Source of the DNA: Dioszegia crocea
Taxonomy: Eukaryota; Basidiomycota; Tremellomycetes; Tremellales; Bulleribasidiaceae
Reading direction: 5' to 3'
DNA: 64,000 bases
Assembly (NCBI GenBank): GCA_001600615.1
Contig: BCKK01000003.1
Coordinates: 508,500 to 572,499, forward strand
Part shown: one piece after another, positions 31,518 to 42,319 of the stretch
How positions within the stretch are numbered: the stretch's first letter is position 1
How the letters are laid out: each line of letters begins with the position of its first letter
Notes under the pieces: model-generated
What the model saw: the letters and a program-made list of their open reading frames with translations, nothing else
What the model was told of the DNA's origin: nothing
The model's database searches: none
Made by a program: the position numbers and the translations under genes

Positions 31518-32254
31518 ATGCTCGCCAAACTCACCGCCTTGTTGCCACTTATGGCACTTCTCTCTGCCACTTTCGTCCACGCTCAGGACAAGTCAGCCGA
31601 CGCCTATCCTATGTGGGTTACGAACGACTACAATTGTGGTGAGTTATCAGCTTGGGCAGTCTTCGAGCCGTGCTGAAGGGCAGTCATCGGATGCTTGCAG
31701 ATCTTTGACGACAAGGTTACCGACAGGCCAAGGTGAGTCCGCTCAAATCTACGGAAGTACCGAGCTGATATCGTAGTCCCAGCACAGAGCAGAAGGGCAA
31801 TGAGTGTATCATTGATACTTGCGACAAGGCATCTATGGGGATGAACATCTACCAGGCTCACTACATCATTCAGGCGCGTTCTTTCACTGTTGCCCCGCCC
31901 TCGCAATCCAAGCTGACAGGCCAGATGTTCTATGCCACTGGCAGTATCTACGAAGACCCCAATATGGGAGATTGGGGATCTGGGACTCCCCCAGACAAAC
32001 AAGTTATCGCTGCCAATGCCGGTGGGAGTCAGCCTGCCGGTGATGCTCCCCCTGCACCATCTGATTCGCAAGGTGGTCCCCCTCAAAGTGGGACTTCAAG
32101 TGCGACGACACCAGCCGCCAACAAACCAAGTGGCGCGTCAAACAGCACAGGTGGTACGACTCCCGAGAGTGCTGCTGGGAGGACTGAAGCCGGTTTGGGC
32201 TGGCTGTCCGCCAGCGTGGCGGCGGCTGTACTCGGTCTGGCGGGGATTTTGTAA
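31518..32254 (+). CDS. Small secreted GPI-anchor-type cysteine-rich protein 1
   Basis: Three exons are joined across introns at about 31639-31683 and 31731-31775. The signal peptide is MLAKLTALLPLMALLSATFVHA (residues 1-22). The mature N-terminal half carries five Cys (NCVIGCLQIF, then NECIIDTCDKAS). The C-terminal half is Ser, Thr, Gly and Pro-rich, and the protein ends in a hydrophobic tail (GWLSASVAAAVLGLAGIL) typical of a GPI-attachment signal. It is one of a tandem pair with the gene at 32607. Cell-wall or plasma-membrane surface location is inferred; no enzymatic domain is seen. Confidence 0.75.
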
Positions 32255-32606
32255 TTCCCTATCCCTGATCGATGGACAATGTGCAATGCTTTCTGCGAGA
32301 TGTGAGCGAGTGGTCTTAACCTCATGTGCTCTTTTCGAAGAGAGTCCACCCACGCCGTTTCGGTGTGCTGCTTACCTTCTACGTGATGTTCGTGATCCTC
32401 CTTTCTCACATTGCTCCCTGAATCCTCTCAAGCAGCTGTGTAGCAGTGCAGGTGGAGCAGAACGGGCACCAAGCTATCTCCCCATCATTATTCCTCTCAC
32501 CGTCCCTCTGATCTATCCCCCCACTCCCTCATCGGCTACCTTCAGTCTCCCACATCCAGAGGCAATATATACCTTGTCCATCCACTTGACGATCAAACCA
32601 GTCATC
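32255..32606. other. Spacer between the two GPI-type genes
   Basis: About 350 bp with no separate gene. It contains a TATATA element at 32565-32570 about 40 bp before the second start, and a pyrimidine-rich leader. Confidence 0.5.
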
Positions 32607-33279
32607 ATGCTCGGCCACGCCTTTCGCCTGGCGCTATATCTCTCTGCCTTCCTGACGATATGCCAAGCCTTCTATACTGATCCCGTCTGCCTGGAATCCT
32701 GCTCAGACTGGTCCATCGTCCTAGGACACTGCAGGGCAGTCTACGGGAACGAACGTAAGTGCCTCATTCGACTTTCGCCACCCAAGCATTTGCCACCCAC
32801 TGATGCCATACTGATACAGCAGCCTGGTCGCACAATGAGACGTTTGCGAATGACTTTGTTCACTGCTGTTGCGCTGGAGAAGAAAATGACAAGGTATTGG
32901 GGGAGGAGAAGTCATTGCGCAGTGTGGGGTTGTGTCAGAGCTGCGTCAGTACCCCGCCAATGGTGAAAAGCGATCTCTCCGTGAGTCACAGCTGCATATG
33001 CGTGCCCTGCTATGACTCCTAGGTGATCATAATATCCTGTCGGCCCATATGTTGACATACCAGACACTACTCGGACTGTGCGCGATTCAATCAGCCAATG
33101 GGACAGCTGGAAACGCCTCATCATTCAAGCCGCAAGGTTACGCCACTTCGGGAGACCACGCCAAGGCTGGGACATCTCTGAATGTTGTCTCGGCAGCGGA
33201 CAAGGTGACGAATGTGCCAGGAGGAGGTTCAGGATTGACGGTGTTGACGATCTTGATGATGGTCGTAGCATTGAAATGA
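32607..33279 (+). CDS. Small secreted GPI-anchor-type cysteine-rich protein 2
   Basis: Three exons. A signal peptide (MLGHAFRLALYLSAFLTICQA) leads to a cysteine-rich domain: VCLESCSDW, HCRAVYG, then HCCCAGEEN and VGLCQSCVSTPP. Introns lie at about 32755-32819 and 32980-33063. The C-terminus has an Asn-Gly-Thr glycosylation-type stretch and ends in a short hydrophobic tail (SGLTVLTILMMVVALK) of the GPI-signal type. Architecture matches the gene 350 bp upstream, but Cys spacing differs (an adjacent CCC is present only here), so they are diverged relatives at most. A surface role is inferred. Confidence 0.65.
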
Positions 33280-33575
33280 ACGATATTAGAGGCTGTATAA
33301 CATTTGTGATCAGATGCACAATTCCTCACACTATCTCGTGCGACGTGCCTGTACCTTATCAGTACAGCCGACAACGCCTGTTCTGGAATGTACAGTGAAG
33401 TGAGTCAGTTAGGCCGCGGTATGCGCTGGACATAGGCTGAGGGTCAAAGATGGGATGAGGCCCAGTAGAGGAACGGACGATGAATTCCCGACGCAAGCCA
33501 GAATCAAGTCTTTCGGCATTGAAAGCGACCCACAGTTTACATTTGCCTTAGATCTTCTCCCTCCCTCCTAGAGTC

Positions 33576-36500
33576 CTACCTATAGGAAGCAAAATGGGTC
33601 CAGTCCCATTCCACGAGCCTCATCATATACTCGTCCACCCCACCCACATCATCCTCATCCTCATTCTCGTCGTTCATCTCCAGATCCCCTCCGCCCAGCT
33701 CCTCAATCCCGGGTGTGACTGGGGACGACGCGTGCGCGTCAAACTTGACCGCAGTCCTTTTCTCAGCCCCGACCACATCCTTCCGGATCCCCGCCGCCTC
33801 AGCCTCAAAATCGCCATTGTCCATCTCGCCTTCACCAAGGGCAATTCTGGCGGCCTGGACGTCTTCCTCATCCTCGACCTCAGCCACCATCTTTGCGAAT
33901 TCCCTCTCTTCTCCTCTTCGTGGCGCATGCTCCCCGACATCCTCAGCCTCTGGCTCATCCTCCACTTCGATATCCTCCACCCCATCCTTCTCTTCCTCCT
34001 CCGCAAGCTTCTTGGGCTCATCCCCATCATACAGCGTGTCTCGCCAATCCACCTTCCCGAAGAACTCCGTAGTGAAGTCTCCTTCCTGAATAATGACCTT
34101 ATCCAGCAATCGCTTCTGATTCGCCTTCTTCAACATGTTCTCCTCGACAGTATGGCTACTGACAAAACGGTAGATGTGCACTTCTCTCGTTTGTCCGATC
34201 CGATGTGCCCGATCCATACACTGGCGGTCCATACTGGGATTCCAGTCCGAATCGTAGAAGAAGACCGTGTCGGCCCCGGTAAGATTGATACCGACCCCGC
34301 CAGATCTCGACGAAGCGATGAAGCAGAAGATCTTATCATCGCTGTTGAATCGCTCAGTGATGATCTGGCGATCCTCAATCTTTGTACTTCCGTCCAGCCG
34401 AAGATATCGATGTCCATTGTAGTTTAGGAAGATCTCGAGGATATCAAGGACGCGCGTCATTTGCGTGAAGATGAGGACGCGGTGGCCTCCTGCTTTCAGA
34501 TCGCGCAGCATTTCTGCCAGTTTTTGGAGTTTACCACAGTCGTATTGGAGAAGGGATGTGTCGGGGAATGCAATTTGGAGTTTGGTGGATGCGTGGTGGA
34601 GGGTGTCGAACTCGGGATCAAGGAGGGAGGGATGTGAGTCGGGTCGAAGGGAAGGGAGGGCAAGGGAAGCCAGGTTGAGTGCAGTAGCAACAGGGGGAAT
34701 GACGGCGAATTTCTCGACGAGGGGTTGGAGGTTGTGCTGTCGTTCGGCAAACGAGAGGACTAAGCCAGACGAAGAAGGGATCAGATCATGGACGAGGTCG
34801 CGCTTGTTCCGACCAGCAGTGAGTGGTAGGAGTTTCCGAGGGATTTCACTGAGCATGGTGAGGAATGTTGATCCGTATATCGGTGTAGCGCGACATCGGA
34901 GCCTATTGACATCGCGTAGACTCCTCCACCGAGCTACGCTTGCCTCTTCTTCCTTGGCAGCTCGATACTTGGCCCAGCCCTCCATCGTTCTTGGGTCCAA
35001 AATGGGCGGGGCAGGCAGACGACCCTTCTGCCGCTCCTCGATGGCGTGTGGCAAACGGTCACTCGCGTCCAGCTGACGACGAGCATGACCCGTCCAACCG
35101 CTCATCCCCTCGTGGCCTGTGATATCCAGGACGAGACTCTTCACATCCACTTCATCCCTACTCGCCAACAACCGCTTTCGAACGATGATGTCCAGCGGCG
35201 TAAAGTCTTCCGCCACCGAACGATCCATGGCGAAACTCGTTCGCACCGGCCGTACCTCGAACAGATCGGGATGATTACACACTTTTCGCAGTTGCATGAG
35301 AGTGTTCATCACGCCGAGGTAGCCGCCGTTGGTCAGGGCGTCTTTTGTAGATGATCGAGACATGAATTCGTCGTATAGGAATCGTTGACGTTTGGAGAGA
35401 CGGCAGTAGACGACATGTTCGAATTTGCCCGGAAGCTGCTTTTCGACCTCTGATTTCAGGCGGCGGAGGATGAAGGGACGTAGGAGTGTATGGAGTTTGG
35501 AGACCGTCGCCATGGCTTGTTCGTCGAGGACATCTCCAGATTCGACGGCTTTGTCCATCGGATCTAGTTGTCAGTGAGAAGTCGGTAGGCTAGGCGGTAT
35601 ACAACTCACTTGAGAACCACTCGACAAAATCCCGATGATTCGCAAACCCCACAACGGCCGTAGCCTCCTCGGCCACTCCATGCGGCATGAGAAAGTACAG
35701 CAGACTCCACAATTCCATCAAGTTATTCTGAAGTGGTGTACCCGTCAACAACAGCCGTCTCTGCGCCTTGAAGCCAAGGAGGGTCTGCCATCGCTGAGAC
35801 CTGAAGTTTTTGATATTGTGCGCCTCATCCAGGATCATGTAGACCCAATTTTTACGCCGAAAGATGTGTTGGTCGGCGAGGACGATCTGGTATGAGGTGA
35901 TGCAGACCTGCCAGGAGTGCTCGGTGAGCCAGCCTACACGCTTCTCCTTGCGCTCCTTTTGGTTGCCGTAGTACGTCAAGACTTTGAAACCGGGGAGGAA
36001 CTTCTTGAATTCCATTTCCCAGTTGAGAATGACGGAGGTGGGGACGATGATGAGGTGTTGACCCCAGATACCGCGATCGCATGCGAGGTGGCCGAGGAGG
36101 GAAATGGTCTGAATAGTTTTGCTGCCACCGTCAGCTATATTCCCGTGCTCATCGCGACAATCATTGTAGCTTACCCTAGACCCATCTCATCCGCCAAAAT
36201 CCCATTCATGTTATTCGCATAAAGGCCCGCCAGCCAATCCAGCCCGGCATGCTGATACGGCCTGAGCGTCCCCCGAAGAAGAAAAGGTGGTCGAGTCTTC
36301 GGCGCATTGGGGTCTTCCTCAACTTCCATCTCCGCATCCGCGCCCTCTGCACCTTCATCCGGGGCGTCATCTTCTTCCTCTTCATCCTCCTCTTCGCTCT
36401 CTTCCTCAGACGAAGACTGAGGCGTACTCTCGCGCGTCTCCGTCTCGGTGACATCCTCGATTCTTACCCGCTTAGGCGGAGGGGGCGGATTATCTTCCGG

Positions 36501-39500
36501 CGTCCACACTTGTCTCACCCTTCTTTGCCGTTTCCCATCGCTGACGACCAAAGGCGACGATGCCGATTCAAGATTTTCATCGAGCAAAGATTGATCCGCG
36601 GGGGCCCATGGCTCAGAATGGCCGTTGAGTGATGGCTGGTCTGGATCTGGGTCGGGAATATCGGTTTCGTTGGAAGCTGGAAGGACACCATACCGCCGCA
36701 AGACCTCCTCAATAGGCATATCGGCATCAGCCAGTAAGCCCTCGTCTTCACTATCCACCTTGCCATCCTCGTCCTCTGCTTCCTCCTCTGCCTCCTCCAT
36801 CTCAACGTCCATTGCCTCATCCTGTTCATTCTCCAAATCGCCATTGATATCAAATTCAACATCATCTGCGTCTGGATCTGCCTCTTGCAGGAGGCTGGAG
36901 GGTGCAATGACTTTACGAGCGCGACGAGATCGGATTGCGGGAGATGGGGCATTCTGGTCATCGATGGGCGCATCAACAACGGATAGGAAAGGGGGAGACG
37001 ACGATGTGAGGTCCTCGGCTAAGGGAGCGACGATAGAGGGTGGAGAAGAGGCGGCGTCAAGGGAGTTGGAGAGGGGTAGAGCTGTAGGAACGGGGGGAGC
37101 AGCCCGAGGTGACGTCGAAATCGAAAGTGATGGGCCGATGTCGTCCGATGGCATCGGTGCTGAAGTGGAGCTTGGTCCCGCTTCAAGATTATCTGACGGG
37201 ACTGGCGATTCGTCAAAGTCGGCAAGCAGATCGCGGATATCTGCTTTTGGTGAGGAGGTAGTTGAGCGTGACTCCGAGGCCAACCCGTCATCACTACCTT
37301 CATTCTCCTCATCCAGGTCGTCCCTTGACTCGATCCGCCCGCCATCCAGATCCGGACCCGGCGATGTAACCTCGCCATTAGGCCCTTCTCCATCCAGGTC
37401 GAATACACCCTCCACCTCATCCACCTCCATCTCTTCCGCATCTGCGTTCACAGGTTCGACCTCCTCCACCTTTTCATCCTCTTCTCCTTCTCCCTCGTCT
37501 CCCTCTGCCTCTGCCTCTTGCCTTGCCCCATCCTCCATATCAGAACTATCGGCAGACGAAACATCATCTGTTCCATCACTATCCTCATCCTCCATATCCA
37601 CTCCACCCTCAAATTGCTGCTGCGCCTCGAGAAGTCCTGTGCTCCTCTGCAACATATTCTGCAGGTGTTCCTTGCCCAACCGATCTTGTTCAGCTTTCTG
37701 AGCTTCCTGCACTCGGGCCTTAATGACCTGGAATATCAGCGACTGGCATATATCATCATCAACGATCACAGAGATCAAGACCACGACCTACCTTGACTGC
37801 CAAGCCCCACTTTCTTCTCAAAGCCTTGATGACTTCCCTCCCCTTCTTCCTAATCTCGCGCTCTGCCTCTGCCTTCTCTCGGTCCGCCCGACCCTCCAAA
37901 TGCTCCCAGTACGCCATGACCATCCTCGCTATTCTCCGACAATACACTGGCTTATTCTTCGCCTCGTCCAACATCGCATTACGAACTTGCCGCATATGCA
38001 CCATAAGGTGATCCTGGTAGTCCTGTTTTCTAGCAATGACGGGGGGTTTCGAGCTGAGTTTCATGAGTGAGGCTTTCCCAGTGCCCATATCGGTATCGGC
38101 TTCGTCAATCAACCGGAGCAACCGGCCCTGTGACTGAAGCCAATTGACCCGATTCCGATTGAAACCATCCCGCCCTGCTCGGGCTTCGAGGGCGGGCAAC
38201 TCGGGCGGCGGCCCGGAGTCCTCGAGCATGATGTAGGATGTGAGGAGGGAGGTGAGATTGCCGCCGTGTGAAGGGGCGGGGGGAGGGTGCTGGACAGGAT
38301 CCGTGTACCATATTTTGTTTGGTCCGATACGGCGTGGCCGAGGCCGGAAGGGGGGAGGGGGAAAGGGGATATGTGCGAGTGAGGGCAAAGCGGGAGCCGG
38401 TGTTGGTGGAGGGACATCATCTAGAGGATTGGTTGAAGGTGTGGGTTCCAATTCTAGATCCTGGTCGATCGGGGAAGAGGGTGTGGGGTCAGGAAGTCGG
38501 ATTTTGGGCGGACGGCCAGGTCCGCGTTTGGTCGGAGCAACCGGCGAGGTAGTGGGGAGTTCCACAACAACCTCGACAGGCTCAGGATCGAGTAGTCGTA
38601 TCTTTGGAGGTCGACCTGGTCCGCGTTTGATAACAGGCGAAGCAGGTCCGGGCAGATTAGGCAATGAAGCCCTAGCCTTGCCCCGCTGCACGCTCGTTTC
38701 AACTGGTATAGTTGACCCTCCGGCAATACTGGCCCGAGCCTTCTTCCGTAGAGGTTCCGATGGCGGAGGCATTGATTCTCGCTCCGTCTTCATCCGGCCC
38801 TTACCTTTCCCCTTCGGCTTCTCTTCTTCCATCTCCACATCGTCCTGAATAAACACCGCTGGATCCGCCCTTTTCTTCCCCTTTATGTCCACAGAGCTCG
38901 TATCGCTTAGCCGACCTTTCCCTTTGGAGTGAGAGAGCGATGGTAGTTCAACGATAAGTGGTGCAGGTTTGGGCGCAGAGATGATGTCAATCTGCTCGTG
39001 CGCTTGTTGACGGGTGGTTCGGCCCCTACCCGGAAGAGAGTGTCGAGCGCGAGAAGGGCCAGCTACGGCGTTGGGTGGTGGAGGAGGAGGAGCTAGATCG
39101 AACAAGTTATAATTGAAACGTTTGTACTAGAGTAGCATCAGCGCAGGTTCATGATTTGCAGAACGGTAAGACGTACATCTAAGAAGACGGGCGAGTTGTC
39201 GGCTTTAGCAACCTATACCGTAAGCTATCAGACACAGGCTCCCACTTGATAGATAGACCCACCTCCGGATCCCAGCCCGTGATCATTAAGATGTACTTCT
39301 CCAGGTGAAATTTCTCCCTCACAACCGTGTCATGCTCATCCACCACCCCTCTCAACTCCTGCTCTTTCTCCTTGAGCAGCTCATCTCTGCGGGTCTGGAG
39401 TGCCTCGGGTCCCAGCTTCCGGCTGATGAGGAGCGACTCCTTCTCTGTTGGCGCGCGAACGGAGGATGAGGTGACTTTGGATGATGGGGACGCCGAAGGG

Positions 39501-39700
39501 GCAGCTGGGGCAGAGGTGGATGGTCGAGCTCGGAGGGTTCGGGGAACTGGTGCTGGTCGACCTGAAGGGCGAGAGGTTGCTGGCGCAGCGTATGTGATGG
39601 CTGGTGGTATTGTTAGAGGTCCTGATATGTCGTCGACGTCGACTAGGTGTGCTTCACCACTTGAGACCTCGGCCGAAGGGACAGGCTGATCAATGTCCAT
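33576..39700 (-). CDS. SWR1: SWR1 chromatin-remodelling ATPase (H2A.Z exchange)
   Basis: Swr1 is the catalytic subunit that replaces H2A with H2A.Z. This multi-exon gene encodes about 1,900 residues; the start at 39700 gives [20 protein letters not shown]-hook-like [10 protein letters not shown] repeats occur twice in the N-terminal third. An HSA domain ([13 protein letters not shown] to [19 protein letters not shown]) lies near 37.9-38.2 kb. Long acidic stretches precede the ATPase. Motifs are visible in order: [74 protein letters not shown], then an insert, and [16 protein letters not shown] and [16 protein letters not shown]. The wide insert between the two RecA lobes and the [12 protein letters not shown] text favour SWR1 over INO80. 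The start is divergent from USE1. Confidence 0.93.
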
Positions 39701-40007
39701 AACGGACAACCTCCACCGTGTCGATCCAAACAAATTTCTGGTCTCGCAGAACCAACTTTCCACCGATCGATAGTGGAGACTTTGGAGTACCCACACTTGA
39801 CGCGACGAAGAGTGGGAAGGAGTGGGTGATATAGAAAGATGTATAAGAATTATAGGTAGTCCTATAGGGATGTGCGGGGAGAGTGAACGCGACGAGGACA
39901 AGCCGGAGATTGCCGGGGATAAGGTGATAGTGGCAGATGGGCGTGGAGGTGGTCCGCCTTGTGTACATGTCAACCATATCTCACATAGCTTATAGGCAAT
40001 TTCCACC
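39701..40007. other. Divergent promoter, SWR1/USE1
   Basis: 307 bp shared by SWR1 (minus) and USE1 (plus). No gene is called. The frame upstream of the SWR1 ATG stays open but lacks conserved character. Confidence 0.5.
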
Positions 40008-41407
40008 ATGGCACTGCTAGGTCATCTCAATGGGTCGGGAAAGGCCCAAAGTCCCTCTCCTCAAATCCTCAAAGCCGCCAAATCAGCCGTTGCTTCGCCG
40101 CACGCGCTCATCAACCTCACTCGGCTGGTCAAATCTCTCGATACGAAGATACCGACTACAGATCCGGATGATAGCCCGCTCGTGGACCTTTCAGGCGTAT
40201 CGGTAGTGCAGAGGCGTAAGGACTGGGAGGTAAGCTTAAGCTCGCGCGAACGGGTGTGTGGGCGGTCCAGCCGTCCAGTTTGGCTGGACACTCAGATACG
40301 GTCTGGAGCATGGGTCACTGGATGTGTTTCAAGTAACGGACGCAGTGCTATGGGAGTGGGAGAGTGTGGCTTTGCGGGAAGGCTGTGCCCCGAACAGAAG
40401 GAGGTTGTTAGGCCCGCTCGAGACCATGATTGCCGTGGATAACTCTTTGTACTCCAGTGCTGATGAGGTAGTCGTTGATGTACGCCCGTGCTGTTCTGGA
40501 TCTACTGAAGGACGGAAATGAGGGGTCAGTTGCCGTGGCACGAGTCGCCCTGTATGTTATACTAGCCTAGCTGACATGACAGATCCTCGAGCTCATCTCG
40601 GACTATCACTGAGCTCAATACAACGCTCACAGGCGTTACAGCCCGATACGAAGCTACAGTCGGCCCCACCCTTATCCCATCCTCTCGACCCATAACTCCT
40701 GTAATCGGATCTGTCCCTTCTGCTACTGCAGGACCGTCTGCGACTCGCTCGACCGAGACGTCAGAACATCCCTCCATCACTCCCGCAGCTTCATCCTCTT
40801 CCGATACTGCCCCCAATTTGTCAACTACTCGCCGGCGCCAACGCCCAGCGCCGTCATTATCCGAATACCTATCAAAACGGGAACGCGAGGATGCTCGGGG
40901 CGGCGAGGCGGGTCTCTTGTCACTCGCGTCGGCAGGTCCTGTCCGGTCGTTATCTGGGCCGGCAAAGACGCAGAGGGACCAGCTTTTAGCTGGACAGCGA
41001 AGCGAGGGCGTCATGGGGAATTCACAATTACATGAGGAGCTAGGCGGGCAATTGGCCGAGGTGAGTCGTTTGCTTTCGACGATAGGCTGAGTTTGTCCGA
41101 ATCCTAGCTGATGGGTTTAGATGTCGCATAGGCTCAAATTGAACGCTATTCACTTCTCCAACTCGCTCGAAGCGGAGAAATCTCTGCTGGACTCTTCACA
41201 GCAGACTCTTGAGAGTGGGCTACAAATAGCTCATCATGTGGCTGCCAAGCTGATCCAATAGGTAATCTGACCGGAACACAGGCATCCAAGAAACACCTGG
41301 GATCGGTGTCGAGTAAAGGAAGAGGAACGACGTGTTTGACCCTGGGGATCATTCTACTCGTCCTTATCATTTTCGTCTGGACTTATATGCTCATTCGATT
41401 TACATAG
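40008..41407 (+). CDS. USE1: USE1-type ER SNARE
   Basis: Use1 is a tail-anchored SNARE for Golgi-to-ER retrograde traffic, with Sec20, Sec22 and Ufe1. Exon 1 begins MALLGHLNGSGK and holds an INLTRLVKSLD segment of the Use1 N-terminus. The last exons are clear: LHEELGGQLAE spliced to MSHRLKLNAIHFSNSLEAEK (SNARE helix) spliced to SKGRGTTCLTLGIILLVLII, a terminal membrane anchor ending MLIRFT. Introns with CTGAT/CTGAC branch motifs lie at about 41061-41120 and 41239-41282. The stretch from 40228 to 40563 is unresolved: YARAVLDLLKDGNE, at about 40480-40522, is typical of the family, but I could not find one continuous splice path to it. Product identity rests on the C-terminal half. Confidence 0.75.
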
Positions 41408-41679
41408 TATGATACATGGAGCTGTTTCAGTACGGTCAAGTTTGCGGCTACCTAAGACGATCGACCTGATGGTTAAAAGTTTTCCTATTTGACAAAGGTC
41501 CACGATCTGTGACCGATTTGTCAGTAGACACCCCATCGCAGAAAGCCCTAAGGAGAATTGAGCACATTTGCGATTTGAGTATCATCCTTCAAGCGGCATG
41601 ACTGGCTGGAAGCGATGAGGGCACGACAGCTAGGTCATAGGGATACATTCCACTCTGCTCTCTTCTCTCATCACCCCAT

Positions 41680-42100
41680 CTAGCTTTCCCACCTCAGATC
41701 CGATTTGCGTGGTTCTGAGCGATCAGCGATACTTCAAGCAGCAGACGACTCATTTCAAAAGAGACCGGACAGAATCGCCTCGACGTACGGATCAAAGGAT
41801 GTAATTGCGCAAGGTATGTGATTGCCCACCTAGGCTCGTCAGTCTTGCAACTCGCTAAAATCTTCGAGCACCTGAACTCACATAAGATAGCAGCAAGTGA
41901 CAGTGAGGGATATAGAGCTCCTTATCAATCTGATGATAGTCAGCTTCAGATCGTACGTACCATTGTGGCCAAGACGAGGTAATCAGAAAAGCGGCCAGTA
42001 CTCACGCCTGATTCTTTCCCCTCGGCGTAGCTACCCATCCTACCACCGCGGCAATAGCGCACGCTATGGCGATCCAGACTACGGTCATGAATGAGCCCAT
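41680..42100 (-). CDS. VMA9: V-type ATPase subunit e (Vma9)
   Basis: Subunit e is a small essential membrane protein of the proton-translocating V0 sector of vacuolar ATPase. Four short exons (minus strand: 42006-42100, 41882-41929, 41789-41829, 41680-41714) sum to 219 nt, or 72 residues, in exact phase. The protein begins MGSFMTVVWIAIACAIAAVV, continues WVATPRGKNQALIRSSIS, then CCYLMWAITYLAQLHPLI, and ends QPRKSDLRWES. That is the yeast Vma9 pattern with two membrane helices, MWAIT and LHPL motifs and the PR(R/K)SDLR tail. Exons are too short to appear as open frames. Introns carry CTGAC/CTGAT close to the acceptor. The start is divergent from DSS1 at about 220 bp. Confidence 0.92.
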
Positions 42101-42319
42101 GCCGTATAGTGTTGTTGATGTGGTATGGTGTCGAATGAATCGCTGCTGCTGGTCAGCGCCGCCAAAGCGCTTGGGCTAAAAGTGTCAGGGGACATCACGT
42201 GGGTGCAAGTGCGAGGGGTCTTTACGTAAACCCTAAATTCCAACCACCACCTCGCTGATCGCTGATCACCACCTACTCGGGGTCGGCAAAAAGGTTCGTA
42301 CCTCTTCGCGACCCTCAGC

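Noticed and set aside
33576..39700. INO80 as alternative identity for the SNF2 ATPase
   Set aside because: The [20 protein letters not shown] text, DEAHNIKN form and HSA placement fit SWR1 better than INO80.
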